A program made the translations under genes and the position numbers. A DNA stretch of 7,434 bases from Aliicoccus sp041838435 (GTDB lineage: Bacteria; Bacillota; Bacilli; Staphylococcales; Salinicoccaceae): assembly GCA_041838435.1 (NCBI GenBank), contig JBGYPO010000032.1, forward strand, positions 1-7,434. The letters are read 5' to 3'. Of this stretch, positions 1 through 6,439 are shown piece by piece. Numbering within the stretch: position 1 is the stretch's first letter; every line of letters starts with the position of its first letter. Below the pieces are notes generated by a model that was not told where the DNA came from, searched no databases, and saw only the letters and a list, made by a program, of their open reading frames with translations.

Positions 1-807
1 ATCGTTGTGTTAATCGTGTTAATCGGCTTTTCATTGTCCGAACGCGGATCGACAACTTCTGCTGAGCAATTTACAGGGGAGATGGCCGCGACGAGTCAAA
101 ACATCATCCACGCTCCTTTTCAATTAATCGGTAATGTATTCAATACAATCCGCTTAAGTTTTTCTTCTATTAATGAAAATGAACAACTGCGTCAGCAAAT
201 TGATATGGTGCCGCAGATGCAGGCGGACATCGATAGGTTAGAGGAAGAAAACAATGAATTAAGAGAGGCGCTCGATGTCAGTTCGAGCTGGAGTTACGAA
301 ACAATTCCATCCCGTGTGATTTCCCGAGCACCTGATCAGTGGCAGGATAATTTTACAATAGATAAAGGTGTCCGCGACGGTGTGAGTGAAGGTATGGCTG
401 TTATGACAACGACAGGGCTTATCGGCATAGTGGAGCGCGCATATTCAAACTCATCTTTTGTCGAGATTATTACAACGAATAATTCTCAAACACGTCTCTC
501 TGTAGAAATTGAGACTGAAGAAGACACTGTATATGGAAATGTGCTTCAATATGATGAACCAAACAATCATTTGATTATTGAGAACATTAAAAACCGCAGC
601 AATGTTGAAGTTGGTGATAAAGTCTATACAAGTGGTCTTGCCGGGAATTTGCCGGAAGGTTTAATCATCGGTGAGGTGAATGAAGTGAGAAATGATGAGT
701 ACGGTTTAAGTGAGCGTGCTTATGTGACGCTTGCTGCAGATTTTCATCATATCGATGTCGTATTTGTCCTAAAGCGTGATCCTGATTCACTGGGTGATGT
801 TGAATGA
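1..807 (+). CDS. mreC: Rod shape-determining protein MreC (5' end missing)
   Basis: MreC is a bitopic membrane protein that links the MreB/MreD elongation machinery to peptidoglycan synthases on the outer face of the membrane. The reading frame is open from the first base, so the start lies upstream; the GTG at position 7 falls inside a hydrophobic helix (IVVLIVLIGF) and is not a credible start. About 268 residues are visible, so probably only a dozen or so are missing. Counting from base 1, the end of the single membrane helix is at about 1-12. A charged coiled coil follows at about 57-93 (rich in E, Q, N, L, with LEEENNEL). The MreC beta-domain occupies about 95-258, with the typical GLIGIVERAY near 140 and a G-D-K-V-x-T-S-G ... 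P-E-G-L-I-I-G block at 205-224. The stop overlaps the mreD start. Identification rests on this architecture and on the neighbouring mreD. Confidence 0.95.
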   Translation: MVVLIVLIGFSLSERGSTTSAEQFTGEMAATSQNIIHAPFQLIGNVFNTIRLSFSSINENEQLRQQIDMVPQMQADIDRLEEENNELREALDVSSSWSYETIPSRVISRAPDQWQDNFTIDKGVRDGVSEGMAVMTTTGLIGIVERAYSNSSFVEIITTNNSQTRLSVEIETEEDTVYGNVLQYDEPNNHLIIENIKNRSNVEVGDKVYTSGLAGNLPEGLIIGEVNEVRNDEYGLSERAYVTLAADFHHIDVVFVLKRDPDSLGDVE

Positions 808-1319
808 AGGTAATCGCAATGTTTGTCATCGCTTTTATTGCAATGTATATCGACATGGCATTCGCATCATTCAGTCCAGTAAATATATTTAATGTTTCAG
901 TGTACTTCGTGCCGCGTGTCTTGCTTATATTGGTATTGCTTCTATCTATTTACATAAATCAGCGCATGGGTTTGTTTACAGCTATTGTGTTCGGGTTGAT
1001 GCTCGATATTTATATCGGCTCTTTGTACGGCGTACATTTATTTGGGTTAGTTGCAGCTGTCGTATTTATGCATACCGCATTCCGTGTATTTTATAAGGAT
1101 TTCATTGCGCTCGCGTTTGTTGTTCTTGTCCTTACTTTTTTATATGACATCTACGTCTATGTGATATATCGCTTACTATCTTATACAACAATGCCGGTCT
1201 TTGATTATTTTGCGCTAAGGGCAGTGCCAAGTTTGTTGTTAAACGCATTTATATTTACTGCTGTGTTTTTTATCGTCCTGAGAATATCAAAGCTGAGAGA
1301 TAATTTTAGGATTGGTTAG
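804..1319 (+). CDS. mreD: Rod shape-determining membrane protein MreD
   Basis: This 171-residue, very hydrophobic protein is the partner of MreC in the elongasome and lies in the cytoplasmic membrane. Five or six membrane segments can be read, at roughly residues 2-25, 33-52, 55-75, 78-95, 99-121 and 137-160; basic residues (KLRDNFRIG) close the C-terminus, probably on the cytoplasmic side. The length is normal for MreD of Bacillota. The ATG at 804 overlaps the mreC stop as ATGA, and a GGGTGA ribosome site lies 6 bases upstream inside mreC (792-797), so the two genes are probably translationally coupled. MreD has few invariant residues; the call relies on topology, size and position after mreC. 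No terminator is visible after the gene, so mreCD transcripts may continue into rplU. Confidence 0.93.
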   Translation: MKVIAMFVIAFIAMYIDMAFASFSPVNIFNVSVYFVPRVLLILVLLLSIYINQRMGLFTAIVFGLMLDIYIGSLYGVHLFGLVAAVVFMHTAFRVFYKDFIALAFVVLVLTFLYDIYVYVIYRLLSYTTMPVFDYFALRAVPSLLLNAFIFTAVFFIVLRISKLRDNFRIG

Positions 1320-1337
1320 AATTGTACAGAGTATTTA

Positions 1338-1366
1338 TTGACAAAGGGTATAAATAACTATATAAT
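1338..1366 (+). promoter_or_regulatory. Sigma-A promoter of rplU-prp-rpmA
   Basis: TTGACA at 1338-1343 and TATAAT at 1361-1366 match both consensus hexamers exactly, with the ideal 17-base spacer. Transcription should start near 1373-1374, which is also where the first stem of the rplU leader begins. Such a strong promoter fits a ribosomal-protein operon. It is inferred from sequence only. Confidence 0.92.
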
Positions 1367-1373
1367 TCTATGA

Positions 1374-1470
1374 GTTGATGAAAAATTGTAAACATCAACC
1401 GCACATGAAACGGTTTCAAGTGGATTATCCCACCGTTCTATGGCGAGTCTTAATATCAGGAGGTGCAAGT
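1374..1470 (+). promoter_or_regulatory. L21-type ribosomal protein leader (5' UTR of rplU)
   Basis: This untranslated stretch between the promoter and rplU resembles the L21 leader known from low-GC Gram-positives, a putative autoregulatory structure. The visible pairings are GTTGATG (1374-1380) with CATCAAC (1393-1399), AACCG (1397-1401) with CGGTT (1411-1415) around the loop CACATGAAA, and GTGG (1420-1423) with CCAC (1430-1433). A competing pairing joins AACGGT (1409-1414) to ACCGTT (1432-1437), and CACC (1431-1434) could pair with GGTG (1462-1465) in the ribosome site. The family is assigned from the remembered core motif of an ACCGCAC hairpin followed by a GTGG/CCAC hairpin. The ligand, probably L21 itself, is inferred. 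Confidence 0.8.
1458..1465 (+). promoter_or_regulatory. Ribosome binding site of rplU
   Basis: AGGAGGTG lies 5 bases before the ATG at 1471 and matches the 16S anti-Shine-Dalgarno sequence almost perfectly. It fixes the L21 start at 1471 and argues against the in-frame TTG at 1375, which lies in the leader. Confidence 0.93.
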
Positions 1471-1779
1471 ATGTTTGCAATTATTGAAACAGGTGGTAAG
1501 CAACTTAAAGTTGAAGAAGGTCAAACGATTTACGTAGAGAAGTTAGACGTAACTGAAGGTGACACGTTCACTTTTGACAAAGTATTAATGGTTGGTGGCG
1601 ACACAGTTAAAGTGGGCGCGCCGTTCGTAGATGGTGCTAAAGTAACTGCTAAAGTTGAAAAGCAAGGTAAAGCGAAAAAAGTAATGATCATTAAATTTAA
1701 ACGTCGTAAAAACTACAGCCGTAAACAAGGTCATCGTCAGCCATTCACGAAGTTAACAATCGATAAGATTGATGCTTAA
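1471..1779 (+). CDS. rplU: 50S ribosomal protein L21
   Basis: L21 is a structural protein of the large ribosomal subunit that binds 23S rRNA. The 102-residue product has the family's usual length and begins with the typical MFAIIETGGKQLKV. The central part carries V-G-A-P-x-V-x-G-A, and the C-terminal half carries the basic rRNA-binding stretch FKRRKNYSRKQGHRQPFT. The frame is open further upstream to a TTG at 1375, but that extension is the structured leader, so ATG 1471 with its strong ribosome site is chosen. It is the first gene of the rplU-prp-rpmA unit, and its TAA overlaps the prp start by one base. Expression is probably set by the consensus promoter and the leader. Confidence 0.98.
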   Translation: MFAIIETGGKQLKVEEGQTIYVEKLDVTEGDTFTFDKVLMVGGDTVKVGAPFVDGAKVTAKVEKQGKAKKVMIIKFKRRKNYSRKQGHRQPFTKLTIDKIDA

Positions 1780-2096
1780 TGATAAAAGCGACATTCATTG
1801 TTAATGAGGATAATCAGTACGTAGGCTTTCATATGAATGGCCATGCGAACTTTGATGAACACGGTAAAGATATTGTCTGTGCAGGTGCTTCAGCAGTTGC
1901 ATACGGTATATTCAACAGTGTGCTCGCGTTAACGAATACTAAGCCAACGTTTAAGATTGAAGATGGTTTGATGGATGTTAAGAACATTAGTACTTCAGAC
2001 GATGTTCAATTACTAATCCGGAGCTTAGAAGTGTCATTAGAGACGATAGAAGCAGAATATAAAAACTATATAAGTATTTCAAAACTAAAGAGGTGA
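1779..2096 (+). CDS. prp: Ribosomal-processing cysteine protease Prp
   Basis: Prp (formerly YsxB, DUF464) is a small cysteine protease that removes the N-terminal extension of ribosomal protein L27 in Bacillota and related groups; this step is essential in Staphylococcus aureus. The product has 105 residues, a normal size. The catalytic pair is intact: H22 in the motif NGHANF and C34 in the motif IVCAGASA, at the same spacing and positions as in the S. aureus enzyme. The gene lies between rplU and rpmA, its substrate gene, as is usual. The start overlaps the rplU stop (TAATG), and no Shine-Dalgarno sequence is visible in the 20 bases before it, so translation probably depends on coupling to rplU. 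Its stop lies just before the rpmA start. Confidence 0.96.
   Translation: MIKATFIVNEDNQYVGFHMNGHANFDEHGKDIVCAGASAVAYGIFNSVLALTNTKPTFKIEDGLMDVKNISTSDDVQLLIRSLEVSLETIEAEYKNYISISKLKR
2087..2096 (+). promoter_or_regulatory. Ribosome binding site of rpmA
   Basis: AAAGAGGTGA ends 5 bases before the ATG at 2102 and covers the last codons of prp. It favours ATG 2102 over the in-frame GTG at 2093, which would lie within the ribosome site itself. Confidence 0.88.
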
Positions 2097-2101
2097 ATGA
2101 C

Positions 2102-2386
2102 ATGTTAAAATTAAACTTACAATTATTCGCATCGAAAAAAGGTGTAGGTTCAACGAGAAACGGTCGTGACTCAGAATCTAAACGCCTTGGTGCAAAGCGT
2201 CAAGACGGACAGTTCGTTACAGGCGGTTCAATTCTTTACCGTCAGCGTGGAACTAAAATTCATCCAGGTGAGAACGTTGGTCGCGGTGGTGACGACACAT
2301 TATTTGCTAAAATTGATGGTGTTGTTAAATTTGAACGTGTTGGAAAAGATAAGAAACGCGTTTCTGTTTACGAAGAAGCAAAATAA
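2102..2386 (+). CDS. rpmA: 50S ribosomal protein L27 (with cleavable N-terminal extension)
   Basis: L27 sits near the peptidyl-transferase centre of the large subunit, where its flexible N-terminus contacts tRNA ends. The precursor has 94 residues. It starts with MLKLNLQLFA, the extension typical of Bacillota that Prp removes between F9 and A10, leaving a mature protein beginning ASKKG like the E. coli form. The core motifs GSTRNGRDSESKRLG, GGSILYRQRGTKIHPG and NVGRGGDDTLFA are all present. ATG 2102 is chosen because the ribosome site lies directly before it and the processing motif then starts at residue 1. It is the last gene of the rplU unit and is followed by a strong terminator. Confidence 0.98.
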   Translation: MLKLNLQLFASKKGVGSTRNGRDSESKRLGAKRQDGQFVTGGSILYRQRGTKIHPGENVGRGGDDTLFAKIDGVVKFERVGKDKKRVSVYEEAK

Positions 2387-2399
2387 ACGTATTATTTTT

Positions 2400-2431
2400 G
2401 AAGACATCGGTTATTCTGATGTCTTTTTTTT
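2400..2431 (+). terminator. Intrinsic terminator after rpmA
   Basis: AAGACATC (2401-2408) pairs perfectly with GATGTCTT (2418-2425) across a 9-base loop, and a run of eight T follows from 2424 to 2431. It lies 14 bases after the rpmA stop and works in the + direction only, as there is no matching A-run upstream. It should separate the ribosomal-protein unit from obg. Confidence 0.92.
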
Positions 2432-2454
2432 ATGGTAAGAAGCAATATTTCTTA

Positions 2455-2463
2455 TGATATAAT
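2455..2463 (+). promoter_or_regulatory. Probable extended -10 promoter of obg
   Basis: TGATATAAT gives a perfect TATAAT (2458-2463) preceded by a TG extended -10 element (2455-2456). No good -35 hexamer is visible 17 bases upstream (GTAAGA at 2435-2440), so recognition would rely on the extended element. Its position just after the rpmA terminator and before the obg ribosome site (GGGGTGA, 2475-2481) supports it. Confidence 0.65.
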
Positions 2464-2485
2464 TTATTAGATATGGGGTGAGAAT

Positions 2486-3772
2486 ATGTTTATAGATCAC
2501 GTAGGAATTCACGTTAAAGCAGGTAATGGTGGTAATGGGATTGTTGCATACCGCCGTGAGAAATATGTACCGTTTGGTGGTCCTGCAGGCGGGGACGGTG
2601 GACGTGGTGCAAACGTTATATTTGAAGTGGATGAGGGCCTAAGAACACTCATGGATTTTAGATATCAACGTCATTTTAAAGCATCACATGGTACGAATGG
2701 TCAAAGTCAAAACAAGCATGGTAAAGGTGCTGAGGACCTTGTCTTGAAAGTACCGCCGGGTACAATCGTTCGCAAACAAGACTCAGATGAAATTATAGCG
2801 GATTTAACGCAACATGGTGCGCGTGCAGTTGTTGCGCGTGGTGGGCGCGGAGGTCGTGGGAACTCACGTTTTGCTTCTGCGCGTAACCCGGCACCTGACT
2901 TTGCGGAAAATGGTGAACCGGGTGAAGCGTTTGATATATCACTTGAGCTAAAATTACTTGCGGATGTTGGTTTAGTCGGATTTCCTTCAGTCGGAAAGTC
3001 TACGCTACTCAGTGCAGTGACGAGCGCAACGCCTAAGATTGGTGCATATCCATTTACGACGATTAAACCTAACCTAGGTGTCGTTGAAACTAAAGATGGC
3101 AGAAGCTTTGTAATGGCAGACTTACCAGGTCTTATAGAGGGTGCAAGTGAGGGCACTGGACTCGGTCACCAATTCCTTAGACATATAGAGCGCACAAAAG
3201 TAATTGTTCATCTAATTGATATTAGTAGCACGGATGGACGAGAACCAATAGAAGATTATCACACGATACGTGAAGAACTTGCTCTATATAATGAAACGAT
3301 TATGGAGCGTCCTGAACTTATCGTATTGAATAAATCTGATTTAGTCGATGACGATAAAACGATAGATGAATTTAAGTCATCAGTTGATACAGACTCAGAA
3401 ATTATTCTGATTTCTGCTGCAACACATGAAAATTTAGAACAGTTGCTCTATAAAGTGGCTGAGCTGCTCGATAAAGTCGAGGCAGACGCGGAAGCAACAG
3501 AAATTGATACAAGTGACCATCGTGTTGTGTATCGTCACGAGAAAAGCCCAGACTTATTTACGATTACGCGCGACGATGATGCAGCTTACGTCGTAAGTGG
3601 TGAGACGATAGAGCGCGCATTTAAGATGACTGACTTTAACAATGAGGCAGCAGTTCGTCGTTTCGCGCGTCAAATGCGTTCGCTCGGAATCGATGATGCG
3701 TTAAGAGAACGCGGCATTAAAAATGGTGATACTGTACGTATTCTCGGTGGAGAATTTGAATTTGTAGAATAG
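2486..3772 (+). CDS. obg: GTPase Obg (ribosome assembly)
   Basis: Obg is an essential P-loop GTPase that acts in late 50S assembly and is tied to the stringent response and the cell cycle. The product has 428 residues, close to the staphylococcal length. Three domains are visible. The glycine-rich Obg fold covers about 1-158 (GNGGNG, GGPAGGDGGRG, RGGRGGRGN). The G domain covers about 159-330, with G1 GFPSVGKST at 165-173, switch I YPFTT at 188-192, G3 DLPG at 212-215, G4 NKSD at 282-285 and G5 SAA at 310-312. The C-terminal OCT domain covers about 347-428 and begins VVYRHE. All nucleotide-binding motifs look intact. ATG 2486 follows a GGGGTGA ribosome site. Only 9 bases separate it from ruvA, so the two are probably co-transcribed. 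Confidence 0.98.
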   Translation: MFIDHVGIHVKAGNGGNGIVAYRREKYVPFGGPAGGDGGRGANVIFEVDEGLRTLMDFRYQRHFKASHGTNGQSQNKHGKGAEDLVLKVPPGTIVRKQDSDEIIADLTQHGARAVVARGGRGGRGNSRFASARNPAPDFAENGEPGEAFDISLELKLLADVGLVGFPSVGKSTLLSAVTSATPKIGAYPFTTIKPNLGVVETKDGRSFVMADLPGLIEGASEGTGLGHQFLRHIERTKVIVHLIDISSTDGREPIEDYHTIREELALYNETIMERPELIVLNKSDLVDDDKTIDEFKSSVDTDSEIILISAATHENLEQLLYKVAELLDKVEADAEATEIDTSDHRVVYRHEKSPDLFTITRDDDAAYVVSGETIERAFKMTDFNNEAAVRRFARQMRSLGIDDALRERGIKNGDTVRILGGEFEFVE

Positions 3773-3781
3773 GGTGAAGAC

Positions 3782-4357
3782 ATGTACCATTATATTGAAG
3801 GTTCTGTCACGGATGTGGCACCGAATTATATATCGATTGATAATAATGGCATTGGATATTTACTTTTTGTTCCGAATCCATTTAGCTTTAAAGAGAGCAC
3901 AGACATCATTAGAGTGTATACGGAACTCATCGTCAGAGAAGATTCACAACATTTATATGGTTTTAAAGATAAATCACAGAAATCGATGTTTCAATCATTG
4001 CTAAAAGTTACAGGTATAGGACCAAAGAGTGCACTGGCAATATTATCAAGTGCATCACCTAACGAAGTGATTCAAGCGATTGAAAATGAAGATCACACTT
4101 TTATGCAAAAGTTCCCTGGTATCGGTAAGAAAACAGCAAGTCAGATAATATTAGATCTGAAAGGGAAACTTGTGTCTCAGTTAGATGGAGACGTGCCGAA
4201 AGAAAAGAACAATTATATAGATGAAGCGGTGCTTGCATTTGAAGCACTTGGCTATTCAAAACGTGAAATCACAAGAATTGAGAAGTTCTTAGACAAACAA
4301 ACGCTTGAATCTGTGGATGAAGCGGTGAGAATAGGGCTCAAATATCTTATTCAATAA
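3782..4357 (+). CDS. ruvA: Holliday junction branch migration protein RuvA
   Basis: RuvA binds four-way DNA junctions as a tetramer and loads the RuvB motor during recombination and replication-fork repair. The 191-residue product is slightly shorter than the roughly 200 residues usual in staphylococci and E. coli. The N-terminal OB-fold domain covers about 1-63 and carries the acidic pin E53-D54, equivalent to E55-D56 of E. coli. The middle domain has two helix-hairpin-helix motifs centred on GIG at 78-80 and 113-115 (KVTGIGPKSA and FPGIGKKTA). A linker of about 20 residues leads to the RuvB-binding domain at about 144-191 (DEAVLAFEALGYSKREI). ATG 3782 follows an AGGGTGA ribosome site that begins in the obg stop. 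The ruvB gene follows directly. Confidence 0.97.
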   Translation: MYHYIEGSVTDVAPNYISIDNNGIGYLLFVPNPFSFKESTDIIRVYTELIVREDSQHLYGFKDKSQKSMFQSLLKVTGIGPKSALAILSSASPNEVIQAIENEDHTFMQKFPGIGKKTASQIILDLKGKLVSQLDGDVPKEKNNYIDEAVLAFEALGYSKREITRIEKFLDKQTLESVDEAVRIGLKYLIQ

Positions 4358-4363
4358 GTTATG

Positions 4364-4372
4364 GGCGGTGAA
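4364..4372 (+). promoter_or_regulatory. Ribosome binding site deciding the ruvB start
   Basis: A GGCGGTGA-like site lies just before ATG 4376 at normal spacing. An in-frame ATG at 4361 lies 5' of this site and has no comparable sequence before it, so it is probably not used. Confidence 0.75.
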
Positions 4373-4375
4373 ATT

Positions 4376-5401
4376 ATGGATGAGAATATTTTAGATAAAA
4401 ATCTTCACAACGAGGAAACACATATTGAAGAAAGTTTACGTCCTGAATTTTTAAATCAATATATCGGGCAGCATACATTAAAAGAAAATCTTAGTGTATT
4501 TATTAAAGCTGCCAAAATTCGTGGGGAAGCACTAGACCACGTGATTTTACACGGTCCACCGGGGCTTGGTAAAACGACATTATCAAATATTATTGCAAAT
4601 GAGCTTGGCGTGAACATTCGTACAACGAGCGGACCAGCAATAGAGCGTGCGGGTGATTTGGCAGCGGTGCTGTCGAGTTTAAACGTTGGTGATGTGCTCT
4701 TTATCGATGAAATTCACCGTCTTCCGCGCAGTGTAGAAGAGATATTATATTCTGCAATGGAGGACTTTTTCCTAGATGTAATTATCGGTAAGGGTGATGA
4801 GGCACGCAGCATTCGTATAGACTTACCACCGTTTACATTGGTTGGTGCTACGACACGTTTTGGTAGTTTAAGTGCGCCATTGCGAGATCGCTTCGGCGTT
4901 CAGCTGCGCTTAGAGTATTATGATGAAGATAGTCTAATTACAATCGTCAACCGGACGGCTGAAATATTTGATGTTGCAATCGAAGGAGAAAGTGCAAAAG
5001 AACTGGCACGGCGCTCGCGGGGCACACCGAGAATTGCAAACCGCTTGCTAAGACGTGTGCGTGACTTTTCGATTGTTAAAGAAGAAGATGCTATCTCTAT
5101 AGAGACAACGAACCATGCACTAAGAGTTTTAGAAGTAGATGGACTTGGACTCGACCCGGTCGACCACAAAATTATGCGGACGATTATTGATGTATATAAT
5201 GGTGGACCTGTTGGACTTGAGACCGTGGCTGTATCGATTGGGGAAGAAGTCGTGACGCTGCTTGATGTGTACGAACCCTATTTAATTCAACAGGGATTTC
5301 TAGAACGTACGCAACGCGGGCGAAGAGCAACCGCAAAAAGTTATGACTATTTTGGAGATGAACAATCTGAAATTGATTTGTTTAGAGGAGACAAGACATG
5401 A
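4376..5401 (+). CDS. ruvB: Holliday junction branch migration ATPase RuvB
   Basis: RuvB is the AAA+ hexameric motor that pulls DNA through the RuvA-bound junction. From ATG 4376 it has 341 residues; an upstream ATG at 4361 would add five (MGGEI) but lacks a ribosome site. Walker A GPPGLGKTT is at 60-68, Walker B with DEIH at 111-114, and sensor 1 GATTR at 157-161. The arginine-finger segment RDRFG is at 170-174, and sensor 2 RGTPR ends at R219. The C-terminal winged-helix domain ends with the DNA-binding ERTQRGRRAT stretch before KSYDYFG. All ATPase motifs are intact. The gene lies 18 bases after ruvA, and its stop overlaps the queA start (ATGA). No ruvC is present; Bacillota generally use RecU as the resolvase instead. 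Confidence 0.98.
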   Translation: MDENILDKNLHNEETHIEESLRPEFLNQYIGQHTLKENLSVFIKAAKIRGEALDHVILHGPPGLGKTTLSNIIANELGVNIRTTSGPAIERAGDLAAVLSSLNVGDVLFIDEIHRLPRSVEEILYSAMEDFFLDVIIGKGDEARSIRIDLPPFTLVGATTRFGSLSAPLRDRFGVQLRLEYYDEDSLITIVNRTAEIFDVAIEGESAKELARRSRGTPRIANRLLRRVRDFSIVKEEDAISIETTNHALRVLEVDGLGLDPVDHKIMRTIIDVYNGGPVGLETVAVSIGEEVVTLLDVYEPYLIQQGFLERTQRGRRATAKSYDYFGDEQSEIDLFRGDKT

Positions 5402-6420
5402 AGCTAGATGCATTTGATTTTGACTTACCTGAGCGACTGATTGCTCAGACGCCCTTACAAGACCGTGCAGGTTCACGTCTGCTCGCACTAAATAAAAATA
5501 CAGGCGCAATCGAAGACGCGCATTTTAAAGATATCAAGTCATATTTTAACGCCGGTGACACACTTGTTTTGAACGACACGCGTGTGATTCCAGCGCGCCT
5601 AATCGGTGTAAAAGAAGAAACTGGTGCAAAGATTGAGATGTTACTTCTTGCACCGAAGAATGATAGCTATGAAGTCTTAATCAAGCCGGCTAAACGCGTA
5701 TCTGTTGGTACAAATATTAGCTTTGGTGACGGTATACTCACAGCAACTATTCTTGAGAAACATCACGAAGGCATTCATAAAGTAAAACTTCAGCATGATG
5801 GGGTGCTGGAAACAGTACTGGACGATCTTGGTGAAATGCCATTGCCGCCTTACATAAAAGAAGTGCTGCCGGAAAAAGAACGCTATCAGACTGTGTTCAA
5901 TAAGTATGCAGGTTCTTCAGCAGCACCGACTGCAGGGCTGCATTTTACACATGAAATATTATCTGAACTTGAAGGCATGGGTGTAAATGTTGTTTATATT
6001 ACACTGCATGTCGGTTTAGGCACGTTTCGTCCTGTTGCAGTCCAAGATATCACCACACATAAAATGCATAGTGAATATTACTCTGTCTCAGCGGAAACAG
6101 CAGAAATACTTAACCAAACACAAGTACATGGCAGGAAAATATTCAGTGTTGGCACAACATGTACACGCACGCTCGAGAGTGTAATGGCTACGTATGGTAC
6201 ATTTAAAGCGTGCAGTGGTCATACAGATATTTTTATTTATCCGGGATTCGAGTTTAAAGCAGTGGATGCATTAATCACGAATTTTCATTTACCAAAATCA
6301 TCATTGATTATGCTTGTGAGTGCCTTTGCCGCGCGTGCGCACATCATGGGTGCTTACACACATGCAATAGAGGAGAATTATCGCTTCTTCAGTTTTGGTG
6401 ATGCAATGATTATATATTGA
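5398..6420 (+). CDS. queA: S-adenosylmethionine:tRNA ribosyltransferase-isomerase QueA
   Basis: QueA transfers and isomerises the ribose moiety of S-adenosylmethionine onto preQ1 in tRNA, giving epoxyqueuosine, the penultimate step of queuosine synthesis. The 340-residue product has the family's normal length. Recognisable motifs include the N-terminal FDFDLPERLIAQTP, LNDTRVIPARL near 58-68, GEMPLPPYI, SSAAPTAGLHFT at 173-184, ITLHVGLGTFRPV, HSEYYSV, VGTTCTRTLES, TNFHLPKSSLIMLVSAF and the C-terminal YRFFSFGDAM. The ATG overlaps the ruvB stop, and the ribosome site AGAGGAG (5384-5390) lies inside ruvB, which suggests translational coupling. The next gene, tgt, supplies the preceding reaction on the same tRNAs, so the pair forms a pathway cluster. 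Confidence 0.98.
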   Translation: MKLDAFDFDLPERLIAQTPLQDRAGSRLLALNKNTGAIEDAHFKDIKSYFNAGDTLVLNDTRVIPARLIGVKEETGAKIEMLLLAPKNDSYEVLIKPAKRVSVGTNISFGDGILTATILEKHHEGIHKVKLQHDGVLETVLDDLGEMPLPPYIKEVLPEKERYQTVFNKYAGSSAAPTAGLHFTHEILSELEGMGVNVVYITLHVGLGTFRPVAVQDITTHKMHSEYYSVSAETAEILNQTQVHGRKIFSVGTTCTRTLESVMATYGTFKACSGHTDIFIYPGFEFKAVDALITNFHLPKSSLIMLVSAFAARAHIMGAYTHAIEENYRFFSFGDAMIIY

Positions 6421-6439
6421 GTTGAAAGGAATTAAACAC

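Noticed and set aside
665..856. A - strand open frame across the mreC-mreD junction
   Set aside because: It is antisense to two real genes, short, and shows no motif.
1375..1470. In-frame N-terminal extension of L21 from a TTG at 1375
   Set aside because: It covers the structured leader, would make L21 32 residues too long, and ignores the excellent ribosome site before ATG 1471.
2166..2438. A + strand open frame overlapping rpmA and running through the terminator
   Set aside because: It is an out-of-frame shadow of the clear L27 gene, has no ribosome site, and its end covers the terminator hairpin.
2707..3156. A 149-codon open frame on the - strand inside obg
   Set aside because: It is antisense to a highly conserved glycine-rich gene. 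The product is low-complexity (S, P, R, A) with no recognisable domain.
3774..4004. A small + strand open frame overlapping the start of ruvA
   Set aside because: It is frame-shifted within the conserved RuvA N-terminal domain and resembles no protein I know.
4361..4375. Upstream ATG adding MGGEI to RuvB
   Set aside because: The GGCGGTGA-like site lies after this ATG and before ATG 4376, so the later start is better supported.
4918..5509. Two - strand open frames (4918-5169 and 5300-5509) in ruvB and queA
   Set aside because: They are antisense shadows of conserved coding sequence without domain features.
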